Shown in pieces: positions 17,444-26,200 of a stretch of 64,000 nt of DNA. The stretch comes from Oceaniferula marina (GTDB lineage: Bacteria > Verrucomicrobiota > Verrucomicrobiia > Verrucomicrobiales > Akkermansiaceae): NCBI RefSeq assembly GCF_013391475.1, contig NZ_JACBAZ010000002.1, positions 248,001-312,000 on the forward strand. Direction: 5' to 3'. Position numbers and translations under genes: made by a program. The first letter of the stretch is position 1. Every line of letters starts with the position of its first letter. Under the pieces are notes generated by a model that saw nothing but the letters and a program-made list of their open reading frames with translations, was not told the origin of the DNA and ran no database searches.

Positions 17444-17970
17444 GCGGGATCTCCTTCCACAAGTTGCCGATCGACACATTTTTTCAGGGCAGCCCGCACC
17501 CGGAACAGCGAGGCGCGCAGGGCACCGGCAGATTTCGATTGGTGCTGGGCAAGGTCTTCGAGGCTGCAGCCCTTGGTGTAGCGGTGGCGAATGAGCTCGC
17601 GTTCGGCTGCACGGAGCCGGTTCATGCAGTGTTCTAGTGCCCGCAGCTGTTGTTCATCGTCATGATCCTCCGTATCGGGTTCGGAGAGAGAATGCATTAA
17701 TTCATCGCAGAAGACGAGGCGGCCGTCGCGCTTGGCCTTGTCCCGCTGCTGCATGACCTGGTAGCGTGCGATGGTAAATGCCCAAGCAAGGAACTTGGAG
17801 CCTTTCTCGAATTGTTCCCGTTTTTGCCAGAGCACGAGGTTGGTTTCCTGCAGGACATCGCCGACATCGGGGTTTCCTGGCATCAGCGACACAATAAACG
17901 CCCGCAACGCACCTTGGTGCTGCGTCATCAATTGGACGTATTGTTGTAAGGATTCCGAATTTTCGCTCAT
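17440..17970 (-). CDS. ECF RNA polymerase sigma factor, module 3
   Basis: 176 residues; region 2 (LRAFIVSLMPGNPDVGDVLQETNLVLWQK, LAWAFTIARYQV) and region 4 (LRAAERELIRHRYTKGCSLEDLAQHQSKSAGALRASLFRVRAALKK). Close paralogue of the other two module sigma factors. It is first in a minus-strand operon that includes a FecR-LamG protein and two PEP-CTERM proteins. Its start faces the plus-strand PA14/RHS locus across a ~630-nt divergent intergenic region. Confidence 0.93.
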   Translation of the reverse strand: MSENSESLQQYVQLMTQHQGALRAFIVSLMPGNPDVGDVLQETNLVLWQKREQFEKGSKFLAWAFTIARYQVMQQRDKAKRDGRLVFCDELMHSLSEPDTEDHDDEQQLRALEHCMNRLRAAERELIRHRYTKGCSLEDLAQHQSKSAGALRASLFRVRAALKKCVDRQLVEGDPA

Positions 17971-18604
17971 GGTCTACCTATACACCAAGAAGCGGAAGAA
18001 AACGTTACTCGATTTTTTGAATCTTTTTTCGATGCCTCGAAATTACCGGCAGCTCCGGATGCGCTGTATCGGTCCCCAGCCCTCGATTTGAGCACCTTTT
18101 GAGCACAGTTTGAGTGCCTCGTCACCCCAGCGAGGATGTGACTTTTCGTTTCTGTAGGCTGCTGGTGGTGCTCGGATCAGGTTCACCGTCAGCTGGAGCC
18201 TGGACAGTTCGACCAAGAATTTGGTGAGGGTTGGGTCAGGACCATGAGTCAAGCCGCCAATTGCCAACTCATGGGCACTGTTTGACCCTGCCTATGTTGT
18301 GATCATGGAATATGCCGACTGAGTATGCTCCAGGCTCGGCTGGTGAATAAGGAGAGGGGGGGATTTAGAATGTAGAATGCTGACCCGCTCTAGGTGGCTG
18401 CAGATACCTGATGACGAATTTTATTTTTTCAACCTGTATGATGGATTTATATGAAATGTTAGTATTCTGATAGATTAAATTTGACTAGACTTGTTAGTTT
18501 GCCTAGAACGCGATCAAGTTTCAGTTAGATTGTGCGCAGGCATGATGTGAATGGTTCCAGAAAATCTGGTTCTAAGGATCAACGGAAAACCCCGGATTGT
18601 TGTT
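17971..18604. other. Divergent intergenic region
   Basis: About 630 nt between sigma factor 3 and the PA14 protein. It contains short open frames with no recognisable protein, an AT-rich stretch from about 18,410 to 18,510, and one plausible promoter (18481-18509). I see no RNA gene or repeat in it. Confidence 0.4.
18481..18509 (+). promoter_or_regulatory. Possible sigma-70 type promoter for the PA14/RHS locus
   Basis: TTGACT, a 17-nt spacer and TAGAAC lie in an AT-rich region, about 95 nt upstream of the preferred start of the PA14 protein. The call rests on pattern only. Confidence 0.35.
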
Positions 18605-21600
18605 ATGGATCGTCTAGTTAAATTGAAGAGTGTGTCGATGAGTATGCTCGCTGCATCAGGTATGATGCTTCTCCCTGTTTTCTCACAGACCTCAGGTCAT
18701 CTAAATTATGAACGGTGGGACGGTTTGCCGAAACATTGCTCGATATTGACACTACAGCAGGATGGCATCGCCGTGAGAGATGCGGATAGCTCCGGCTTGC
18801 TTGCCGGGGCAGCATGGGCGGCCAGGCAAGGTGATCATTACGGACTTCGTTTGCGAGGTTCATTAACGGCTCCAATCACAGGTGACTATACGCTTTTTGT
18901 TGCTGGCGACGACAATGCATCGCTCTACCTTTCTTCTGATCATTCGCGGTTTCATAAGCAGTTGATTGCTTGGTCACATCGATGGACTGCGCCCACCCAG
19001 TGGGATAAGTATTCGAGCCAAAGGAGTAAGACGATACGTTTGCAGGCGGGGGAAACCTACTACATTGAGGCCTTGATGAAGGAGCTCACCGGGGGGGATC
19101 ACTTGTCCATTGGCTGGTCATATGAAGCTCCGCAGTCTTTGCAGGAGCTGGCAGTTGGAGGAACGGTGACTCAGACTTGGTCCGCGACCGACGGTGGCTA
19201 TGCCTTGGAGGTTGAGGGGGGAGACATTTGGGGCACGTCGGATCGATTTGGTTTCAAGTATCGAACCTGGACGGGTGACGGGGAGTTTGTCGCCAGAGTA
19301 AAATCAATGAACAACCCCTATGGCTGGGCCAAGGTGGGCGTCATGCTCAGGGCATCGCTCGATGCCGATAGCGCACAGGCGTCGATGTTGCGATCAGGGT
19401 CGAACGGAATGGCTTTTCAACGTCGGGTGTCCGTTGGAGCGGGGTCGGCCCACACCGGATACGGTCAAACCTGGGAATGGGTGAAGCTCCGTCGTCAGGG
19501 AGATCAGATAAAAGGATACATATCCCAGGATGGAACGAACTGGGTGCAGGTGGGTAAGGATACATTGAGCGCTTTGCCGGATACCGTTTATGTGGGCATC
19601 GCAGCCACAGATAATGTGGGTGCCAATCCGGTGCTTGCAAACGTCGGCGCTTTGAGCTTTCAGCCACTAACGGCATCAGAGTTGATTCCCGCTTCCCATC
19701 TTCGTTCTTTGGTGGCAGATGCCAATGATTTGAACGACGATGGTTTACCAGACGACTGGGCCGAGCAGCATGGCATCACGGTGGCCTCCGGTGACAGCCC
19801 CCTGAACCAACTCGGCGAGTATGGTGATTTTGATCACGACGGAATCAGTAACTTCAGAGAGTATCAGCTCGATACAGATCCCACCCGGAAGGAAGCACTC
19901 ATGGATGGGCTAAGCCGTGAGCGATGGGAAACGCTTAGCGGAACCAGAATTACGGATCTGACACATGGGGGGAGTCGGTTCCTGCTTCAGCCAGATGAAC
20001 GCAAGCACGTTGCCCAGATTCATGAATTTGCTCACGGTGACCAGTATGCGAGCCGGTATCGAGGAACGGTGACAGCTCCAGTGAGTGGTGAATACACCTT
20101 TTGGATATCCGGTGATGACGAAGCGGAGTTGTGGCTGGCCGATGGCAGTGTGGAGCAAGAGGTCGAAGGTGTGGTTTCTCCCATGACGAATCGATACGGG
20201 AAACAAAAAATCGCCTGGATTCAGGATCAACGATTTGGTCAGGATTACACCTCGGACGAGGATTTTGACCGTTTTCCCAGCCAGCAGAGCCGCAGCGTTT
20301 CCTTGCAAGCCGGTCAGGCGTATTACATTGAGGTTCTACACAAGGAAAACCTCGGTGGTGATCACGTTGCCGTTGCCTGGCAGGTGCCGGGTCAGGGAAG
20401 GGAGCTGATACCATCGTCGGCCTTTTCCAGTGATGTTCCTGAGGATGATGATACGGATGACGACAATTTACCGGCAGCCTGGGAAATCCAGTATGGTCTC
20501 AACCCCGATGATAACGGCCTGACGGATGCCCGCGATGGTCAGTATGGCGATTGGGATGGTGACGGATTGACTAACTTTGAGGAATGCCAGCTTGGGACGG
20601 ATCCCACGGTGGGGGATACCGATGGTGATGGCTTGAGTGATCGCGAGGAACGTGATTATTATGGCTCGGACCCACTTGTTTCTAACCAGATAAGCAGCAC
20701 CCTGCACACCCGGGTGGAATTGGAACAATTTCAGGATACGAGTAATGCCTGGTCGCGGGATGATGAAGGGGCGTTGGTTTGTTCGGATTCCCGAGGCGTG
20801 ATCGAATACCAGTTGATTGTCGCTCCTGGAGAAGAGGGCCTGTTTGAAGTAATGATTACCGGTGGGGCATCCGGTTCGGTTCGCAGCACTGAAACGCTGC
20901 CCCTCGACATACTGATCAACCAGGTATCGATTGGTAAGCTGGATTTGCTGAGTGAAAATGGTGGCTCATCCTCGGTGCAGTGTCTCACACCATGGCTGAA
21001 AGCCGGGAGCTATACCCTCGCCATTCACCATGTCAACTACCTCGCAGCTCTGCGTTTGAGGCTGGACGAGGTGACCGTTACCCGACTCGGCGGGATCGAC
21101 TCGGACAGCAATGGCATTGCCGATTGGATGGATGCCAAGTTCCCACGTGAAAATCGTATCGTCCATTTGCCCCTGGAAAGTGCAACCTCACCACTCTGCG
21201 TTGAGGCGGCTACTTCCGCTCCAACGTTTGCTTCCTTGTCCCGCCTTGCTCTGGATACTCAGACGGGTCTGTTCGTCCAGCAGCCTCATGTCTGGCAGGA
21301 AGGAATCGACAATGGCTTGTTTGCTGATGTGCCTCTCCATGTGGATGGCCCCACAGAGATCCGTGTGGATTTTCAACATGGGGCAGTGAGTGAGTCCCGG
21401 CAGGTGACCTGGACGGCAACCAATATGTTGGAAGCAGATGGGATTACGATCCGCAAAGGGGACGCTCTTAAACTCACGGCATGGTCCGGTGATGCCGCTG
21501 AGGGAAGTTTCACCCTGAGTATGAACGGTCAACCGCTCGCAGATCAGAATGGTCATCTGAGCTATCAGTCAAACTCTCCGCTGGTGTTGTCCTTTGATAC

Positions 21601-22216
21601 CGCCGGAACCGTCGAGTTTGAAGCCTCATGGCGGTCGGCTGATGGCAATATCAATCTAACCAGTCCTTTTACGGTGACTGTGCTTGAAGCTGACTTTGGC
21701 GGGGGGATTGATCTGATGGCATGGAACCAACGGCACTGGACGATTGCTGGCTTGGGGCCGGATGTGCTTGTGCAGGCGGATAGCAGGCTCGGCTGGTTGG
21801 AGACTTCCGCCCCTGGATCCTCTCCCCGTGAATTTGATGTGAATATCTACGACCCGGCGGACTATCATGTGCTTGCCCGATTGCCTGACGGCGGCGGCAT
21901 CCTCGCGCGTGGAGAGGTGCGGGGAATGTATATCGCTTCTGTGGCTGAAACCGGAGATGCTTCGTTGAGTGCACAGTATGACGATGGGACTTGGTTGATG
22001 CGTATGAGTTATGTTGCTGAGAATTTACCGCCCAATGCGGTGATTCGTCTGCGATCCTACCATCAGGGCACGGTGTTTATGAACGGAGGCAACGTGCTCG
22101 ATCTGACGGCTGAAGATTTCGATGAAAATGGGGTCGCCATCATTTTCATGGAGTGGGCCAATGGAACGAGTCAGCCGAAACTCTGCCACTATGTGGATGT
22201 GCTGCTTGTTGAGTAG
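18605..22216 (+). CDS. Secreted multidomain protein: two PA14 domains, LamG-like domain, TSP3-like calcium repeats
   Basis: 1,203 residues from ATG 18605; this start gives a signal peptide (MDRLVKLKSVSMSMLAASG...FSQ), whereas an in-frame start at 18551 adds a charged stretch. Order: PA14 domain about residues 33-190 (HYGLRLRGSLTAPITGDYTLFVAGDD, YYIEALMKELTGGDHLSIGW), a concanavalin-like domain about 190-370 (FVARVKSMNNPYGWAKVGVML), an Asp-rich TSP3-like segment (DANDLNDDGLPDDW, DFDHDGISNF), a second PA14 domain about 445-625 (YASRYRGTVTAPVSGEYTFW, YYIEVLHKENLGGDHVAVAW), more TSP3-like repeats (DTDGDGLSDREE) and a C-terminal beta-rich region. Probably a calcium-stabilised glycan-binding surface protein. 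It heads a plus-strand locus with the HEAT and RHS genes. Confidence 0.87.
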   Translation: MDRLVKLKSVSMSMLAASGMMLLPVFSQTSGHLNYERWDGLPKHCSILTLQQDGIAVRDADSSGLLAGAAWAARQGDHYGLRLRGSLTAPITGDYTLFVAGDDNASLYLSSDHSRFHKQLIAWSHRWTAPTQWDKYSSQRSKTIRLQAGETYYIEALMKELTGGDHLSIGWSYEAPQSLQELAVGGTVTQTWSATDGGYALEVEGGDIWGTSDRFGFKYRTWTGDGEFVARVKSMNNPYGWAKVGVMLRASLDADSAQASMLRSGSNGMAFQRRVSVGAGSAHTGYGQTWEWVKLRRQGDQIKGYISQDGTNWVQVGKDTLSALPDTVYVGIAATDNVGANPVLANVGALSFQPLTASELIPASHLRSLVADANDLNDDGLPDDWAEQHGITVASGDSPLNQLGEYGDFDHDGISNFREYQLDTDPTRKEALMDGLSRERWETLSGTRITDLTHGGSRFLLQPDERKHVAQIHEFAHGDQYASRYRGTVTAPVSGEYTFWISGDDEAELWLADGSVEQEVEGVVSPMTNRYGKQKIAWIQDQRFGQDYTSDEDFDRFPSQQSRSVSLQAGQAYYIEVLHKENLGGDHVAVAWQVPGQGRELIPSSAFSSDVPEDDDTDDDNLPAAWEIQYGLNPDDNGLTDARDGQYGDWDGDGLTNFEECQLGTDPTVGDTDGDGLSDREERDYYGSDPLVSNQISSTLHTRVELEQFQDTSNAWSRDDEGALVCSDSRGVIEYQLIVAPGEEGLFEVMITGGASGSVRSTETLPLDILINQVSIGKLDLLSENGGSSSVQCLTPWLKAGSYTLAIHHVNYLAALRLRLDEVTVTRLGGIDSDSNGIADWMDAKFPRENRIVHLPLESATSPLCVEAATSAPTFASLSRLALDTQTGLFVQQPHVWQEGIDNGLFADVPLHVDGPTEIRVDFQHGAVSESRQVTWTATNMLEADGITIRKGDALKLTAWSGDAAEGSFTLSMNGQPLADQNGHLSYQSNSPLVLSFDTAGTVEFEASWRSADGNINLTSPFTVTVLEADFGGGIDLMAWNQRHWTIAGLGPDVLVQADSRLGWLETSAPGSSPREFDVNIYDPADYHVLARLPDGGGILARGEVRGMYIASVAETGDASLSAQYDDGTWLMRMSYVAENLPPNAVIRLRSYHQGTVFMNGGNVLDLTAEDFDENGVAIIFMEWANGTSQPKLCHYVDVLLVE

Positions 22217-22256
22217 GTGCTGTCTGCAGTCGTTTTGTTGTTAGTCCAAGCATTGA

Positions 22257-23207
22257 TTGATACCGGTGAACTTGTCTCGTCCAGTTTCTGTTTTTCTCCT
22301 GACCTCCGCGATGCTGGGGGGAGGCCTCAGCCTGTTCTGGCATCGAACGAACAAGCAAGGTGGGGAATCTCAAATTCATGTAAATGAGCCGTTTGTTGAT
22401 GCCTCTTCATCCGCACGAATAGAGGAGCCCAGGAAAAACCGCCTGCAGGTTTTAACTTCCGGTGTGAGTGGTGAGGCGCTCACTCGTGCTTTGGAGATTG
22501 CCGATACAATCGCCCGTGAGCATACAGCATTTTCAGATGCCGAGGCATCCCATCTGTTGGATTTTGTGAGCGGATCAAAACCGTCTGGTCTTACGCGCAG
22601 TGATTGGCAGCATCTGGTGAACTCTTTGTTCAACGCCTTGCGAACCCGTCCCGCAGCGCCAGCACGCGAACGCCTTTCACTGGTTTTTGCGAATATGGCT
22701 GAGAAGGATGCCGACCCGGTGATGCGTCTTTACGCTCTGCAGCATATTTCGTTCTGGCTGCCTCATGAGCAACACCCGGCTCGTAAACAACAGCTGGCCG
22801 ACCTTCTGCTCCGCATGTCTCAGGCCGGTGACCAAGCGGGTTGCGCCACGATGGTGATGAGTGACCTCCAACGTGCAGGAAGCCTGCCACAGAACCAGGA
22901 AACGAATACGATGATCGATCAGGCAGCACTGCGCCTGGCCTCCGATCCAGACGCGGTAACCACCGCCCGGGTGTCGGCGATCCACACACTGGCCGACCGG
23001 GGGCAGACAGAATCCCTGCCGGAACTTCGGAGCATTGCCATGGCCCGCCACGAACACATCGTGTTACGCAAGGCTGCCATTTTTGCGATCGGCCGACTTG
23101 GAAACCTCTCCGACGACCGAGATCGTTTGAAGCGACTCGCTAGTGAACACCGCCGCTTGGCCCAAGCAGCAGAACCCGCAATCCAGTCTCTTGTTTCCCG
23201 CAAGTGA
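22257..23207 (+). CDS. Membrane-anchored HEAT-like helical repeat protein
   Basis: 316 residues from a TTG at 22257; a GTG at 22266 is an equally good start. A hydrophobic segment near residues 8-27 (VSVFLLTSAMLGGGLSLFW) should anchor the protein or act as a signal. The rest is alpha-helical with HEAT-like pairs (RLYALQHISFWLPHE, ARVSAIHTLADRGQTESLPELRSIA, VLRKAAIFAIGRLGNLSDDRDRLKRLASEH). Such proteins usually serve as scaffolds. It lies between the PA14 and RHS genes, 40 nt after one and 44 nt before the other, so a role in export or assembly of one of them is possible. No enzymatic motif is seen. Confidence 0.75.
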   Translation: MIPVNLSRPVSVFLLTSAMLGGGLSLFWHRTNKQGGESQIHVNEPFVDASSSARIEEPRKNRLQVLTSGVSGEALTRALEIADTIAREHTAFSDAEASHLLDFVSGSKPSGLTRSDWQHLVNSLFNALRTRPAAPARERLSLVFANMAEKDADPVMRLYALQHISFWLPHEQHPARKQQLADLLLRMSQAGDQAGCATMVMSDLQRAGSLPQNQETNTMIDQAALRLASDPDAVTTARVSAIHTLADRGQTESLPELRSIAMARHEHIVLRKAAIFAIGRLGNLSDDRDRLKRLASEHRRLAQAAEPAIQSLVSRK

Positions 23208-23251
23208 CGTCAGACCATCACCACTATTTTTTCCACTATCCATTGATTATC

Positions 23252-26200
23252 ATGTTCCAGAAATTGAAACCCGCCATCGTTGTTTTCCCTCTCGTGATTG
23301 CGGCTGCTTTGATGTTCGCCCTGACACAGCAAGGCTCGGCCGAATCCACAGAGGATATCCAAACCAACCCCACGGACTCGGTCCATAACCCGGGGCCTCA
23401 AAAGTGCTGTGCTTGTTTTGAGCCGGAACTTGAAATGGTTTATACCGGTACAACGCAGAACATCGATCCTCGCAGTGATTCAGAGAAATCGGCCAGCGAG
23501 TCCTGTATGGCCATGCCATACGCAAACGGTGGAAAATATAAGATCACCGTGAACGTGAAAAAGAAGTCGGGAGTCACAGGCTGCGATAGTGCGATGCCCA
23601 AAGTCTCGATCTACAAGGGAAAGGATAAAGATACGCCGATGGGGGCTCCCGTGTCAGGGCCATCAATAGGATGGTCGACCCAGCACGAGTTGAGCGGAGC
23701 CGAAGGCGATGTTTTTATCGTAAAAGTAGAGTGCGAAGGTGCTTCTCATTCGGATAGCTACAATTGCCCAAAGGCATGTATCAAAATTGGTTGTGGAGGA
23801 TGTGGAGATGATAGCTGCAATACGGGAGTTTGTGGAAATACGGCAACCCCGGGCACTCCTAATGTGTCCGATACCATGGGGACATCCAATCATGGCGACA
23901 GCGCTGGCCTTGGGTTCACTTATGGTGCTGATCAAATAGCCAATGTGGGGGTTGCAGGACTCCGCTTCCGAGGACCCAACGACGGATCAGTAACGGTTAC
24001 CCGTGATGCGCAGGGGAATCTGGCATCGGTCCGGACCGGTAATCTTGTGGCGACCATTGCAACGGTAGGCACAGCCGAGGACCCAATGGCATTTACCATT
24101 ACAAAAAGCACCAACCTGGCGTCTCCTAACCAGGATGTCTTTCGCGTCACGAAGTTTGAAAATAAAACCATCGATGGTCAGTTAGTCTTTCATGTTTCGT
24201 CAACCTATAAAGGCGAGGTAACCAGTTTGTATTACGCCCAGCCAGTTACAGGAACCTGGGATCTGGTGACGGGTGTTTCGGGTGATTCTCCACAAGGCCT
24301 GCGGAAGCAACGCACGGTCATCAACGAAGTCGGCGATGTGCGCACCGAGCGCTTGACGACAAGTGATATTCCAACCGGCGATACCATCGGAGATGTTGAA
24401 ACGACGTATACCACCTTCCCGTGGGGTGTGCGTAGGACCCGTCAGGTTGATTTCTCCGGTGCGGATGACTTGGTTTCTACCTGGGATTACTACGAGCCGG
24501 GAGAAGTGAGCGGACTCAACGGAGGAACCCATGGCTATGGCCGACTCCAGACATACAGCCGTTATGATGGATACGAGGAAACCCACCTCTACGATTTAAA
24601 TACTCACACGATCTTCAAACCTTTTGCCGGAACGGATGGTGGCTTGGTCGAAACCCACGAGTATCATCCACAAAGCAAAACACAGACGATTAGTAAAAAC
24701 GTCGGAGGCGTGCTGATCTCGAAAACCGAAACCGTGGATGAGTCCGAAACCTTGACCCGGACCCGGCGCTACACCCGCCCGGATGAGTTTCTCGAAACCG
24801 TCATCGAACGTTACCCCTACGGTCAGGATTTCGGAGGCCAGATGAAAAAAATCAGTCGCCCGGATGGCACCGTTACCATCTATGAATATGTTCGCGACAC
24901 CGACAGCAAAACCACGACGACGTGGGAAGGTGTTGCCGAAGGAGATTCTATCAGTGAGGGAACCAAAACCCAACGCATCGTCAACCTCTCTGGGGAGTTG
25001 GTTTCATCGATCACCTGGGCCGTAGGCGGAAGCGGAGCCGGCTTGGTGCTGAATCATCAGGTGACCGAAACATATGACTTACACCGTCCGACCCGTATCG
25101 GCTATTTCCCCCAGGATGGTGGAGGCTATGCCTACTCCACATCCCGTCATTACGGTTGCTGTGGACTGGTGAACGAAACCGACCGCTATGGGATCACCAC
25201 CCATTATGCGTATGATGCACTGCGCCGTGTGATCAAAACAAACCGACTGGGAGTAACGACAGAAACTCAGTACAAGGGACTCACCACCCACACCTTGCGC
25301 TTCCCTGAGGTTGGCTCGGTTGCTGAAGTTGGCAACCCGTCAACGTCCTTGCAGCATGAGGTTTCCCGCACGGTTCGCACCATGACCGGCCTGACCACGA
25401 CCTGGACGGCTGACGCCGACAGCGATGGAGATATGGAAAAGACCACACGTCAGGTTCGCTATCAGGTAGCCCCTGAGAATATTCCTGCGAATTTGATGCC
25501 TGATACTCCTGAATACGACGCTTATATGAATCGGACGACCGGAGCTTCAGTTGTCACCACCACCTATCCAGACAATAGTGGCAGTATTACCCGCACTTGG
25601 TTGGACGGACGCACCCGTTCAACCACCAGCCAGGGTGGGGGGACAACGAGCTATACCTACGCAGCCCATTCGGAACATGGTGGTGGAATCAAAACCCGCA
25701 CGACGCTTTCCGGTGGAAGCCAGTGGACGGATACCTATACCGACTTGGCAGGACGCAGGTTGAAAACGGAATACGCTGACGGCGCCCTGGCGAGCCATAC
25801 CTACTATGGAAAATCGGCCACTCCGGCTGCCGCGATTGGTAAACTCGCCAGCAGCACCGACCCTGATGGCATCACGGTCAACTACACCTACAATAACAAA
25901 GGGGAGCGCATCGTGGCCCAAGCTATTGCCGGAAGTCAGACTCGGACATCCACTAGTGAATCATCCATTGTGAGTGACCCTGACCTCGGAACAGCCCACC
26001 AGTCGGTGACAATCGTCAATGGCAAGACCGTCAGTACGTCCTTGCGCTCGATCGATGGTATGTCGAGCAAGTCCATCACCCTTGGTGGCACCTCCACCTC
26101 GCAGCAAGTGCTTACTGGCTCAGGGGCATGGACGGTGACTTCCACTACCCCAGACGGGCAGAAATCCGTGCAAACTTACACGGGAGGGCGTCTCCAGCGC

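Noticed and set aside
18043-18267. 74-residue minus-strand ORF in the divergent region
   Set aside because: No signal, domain or ribosome-binding site; composition not convincing.
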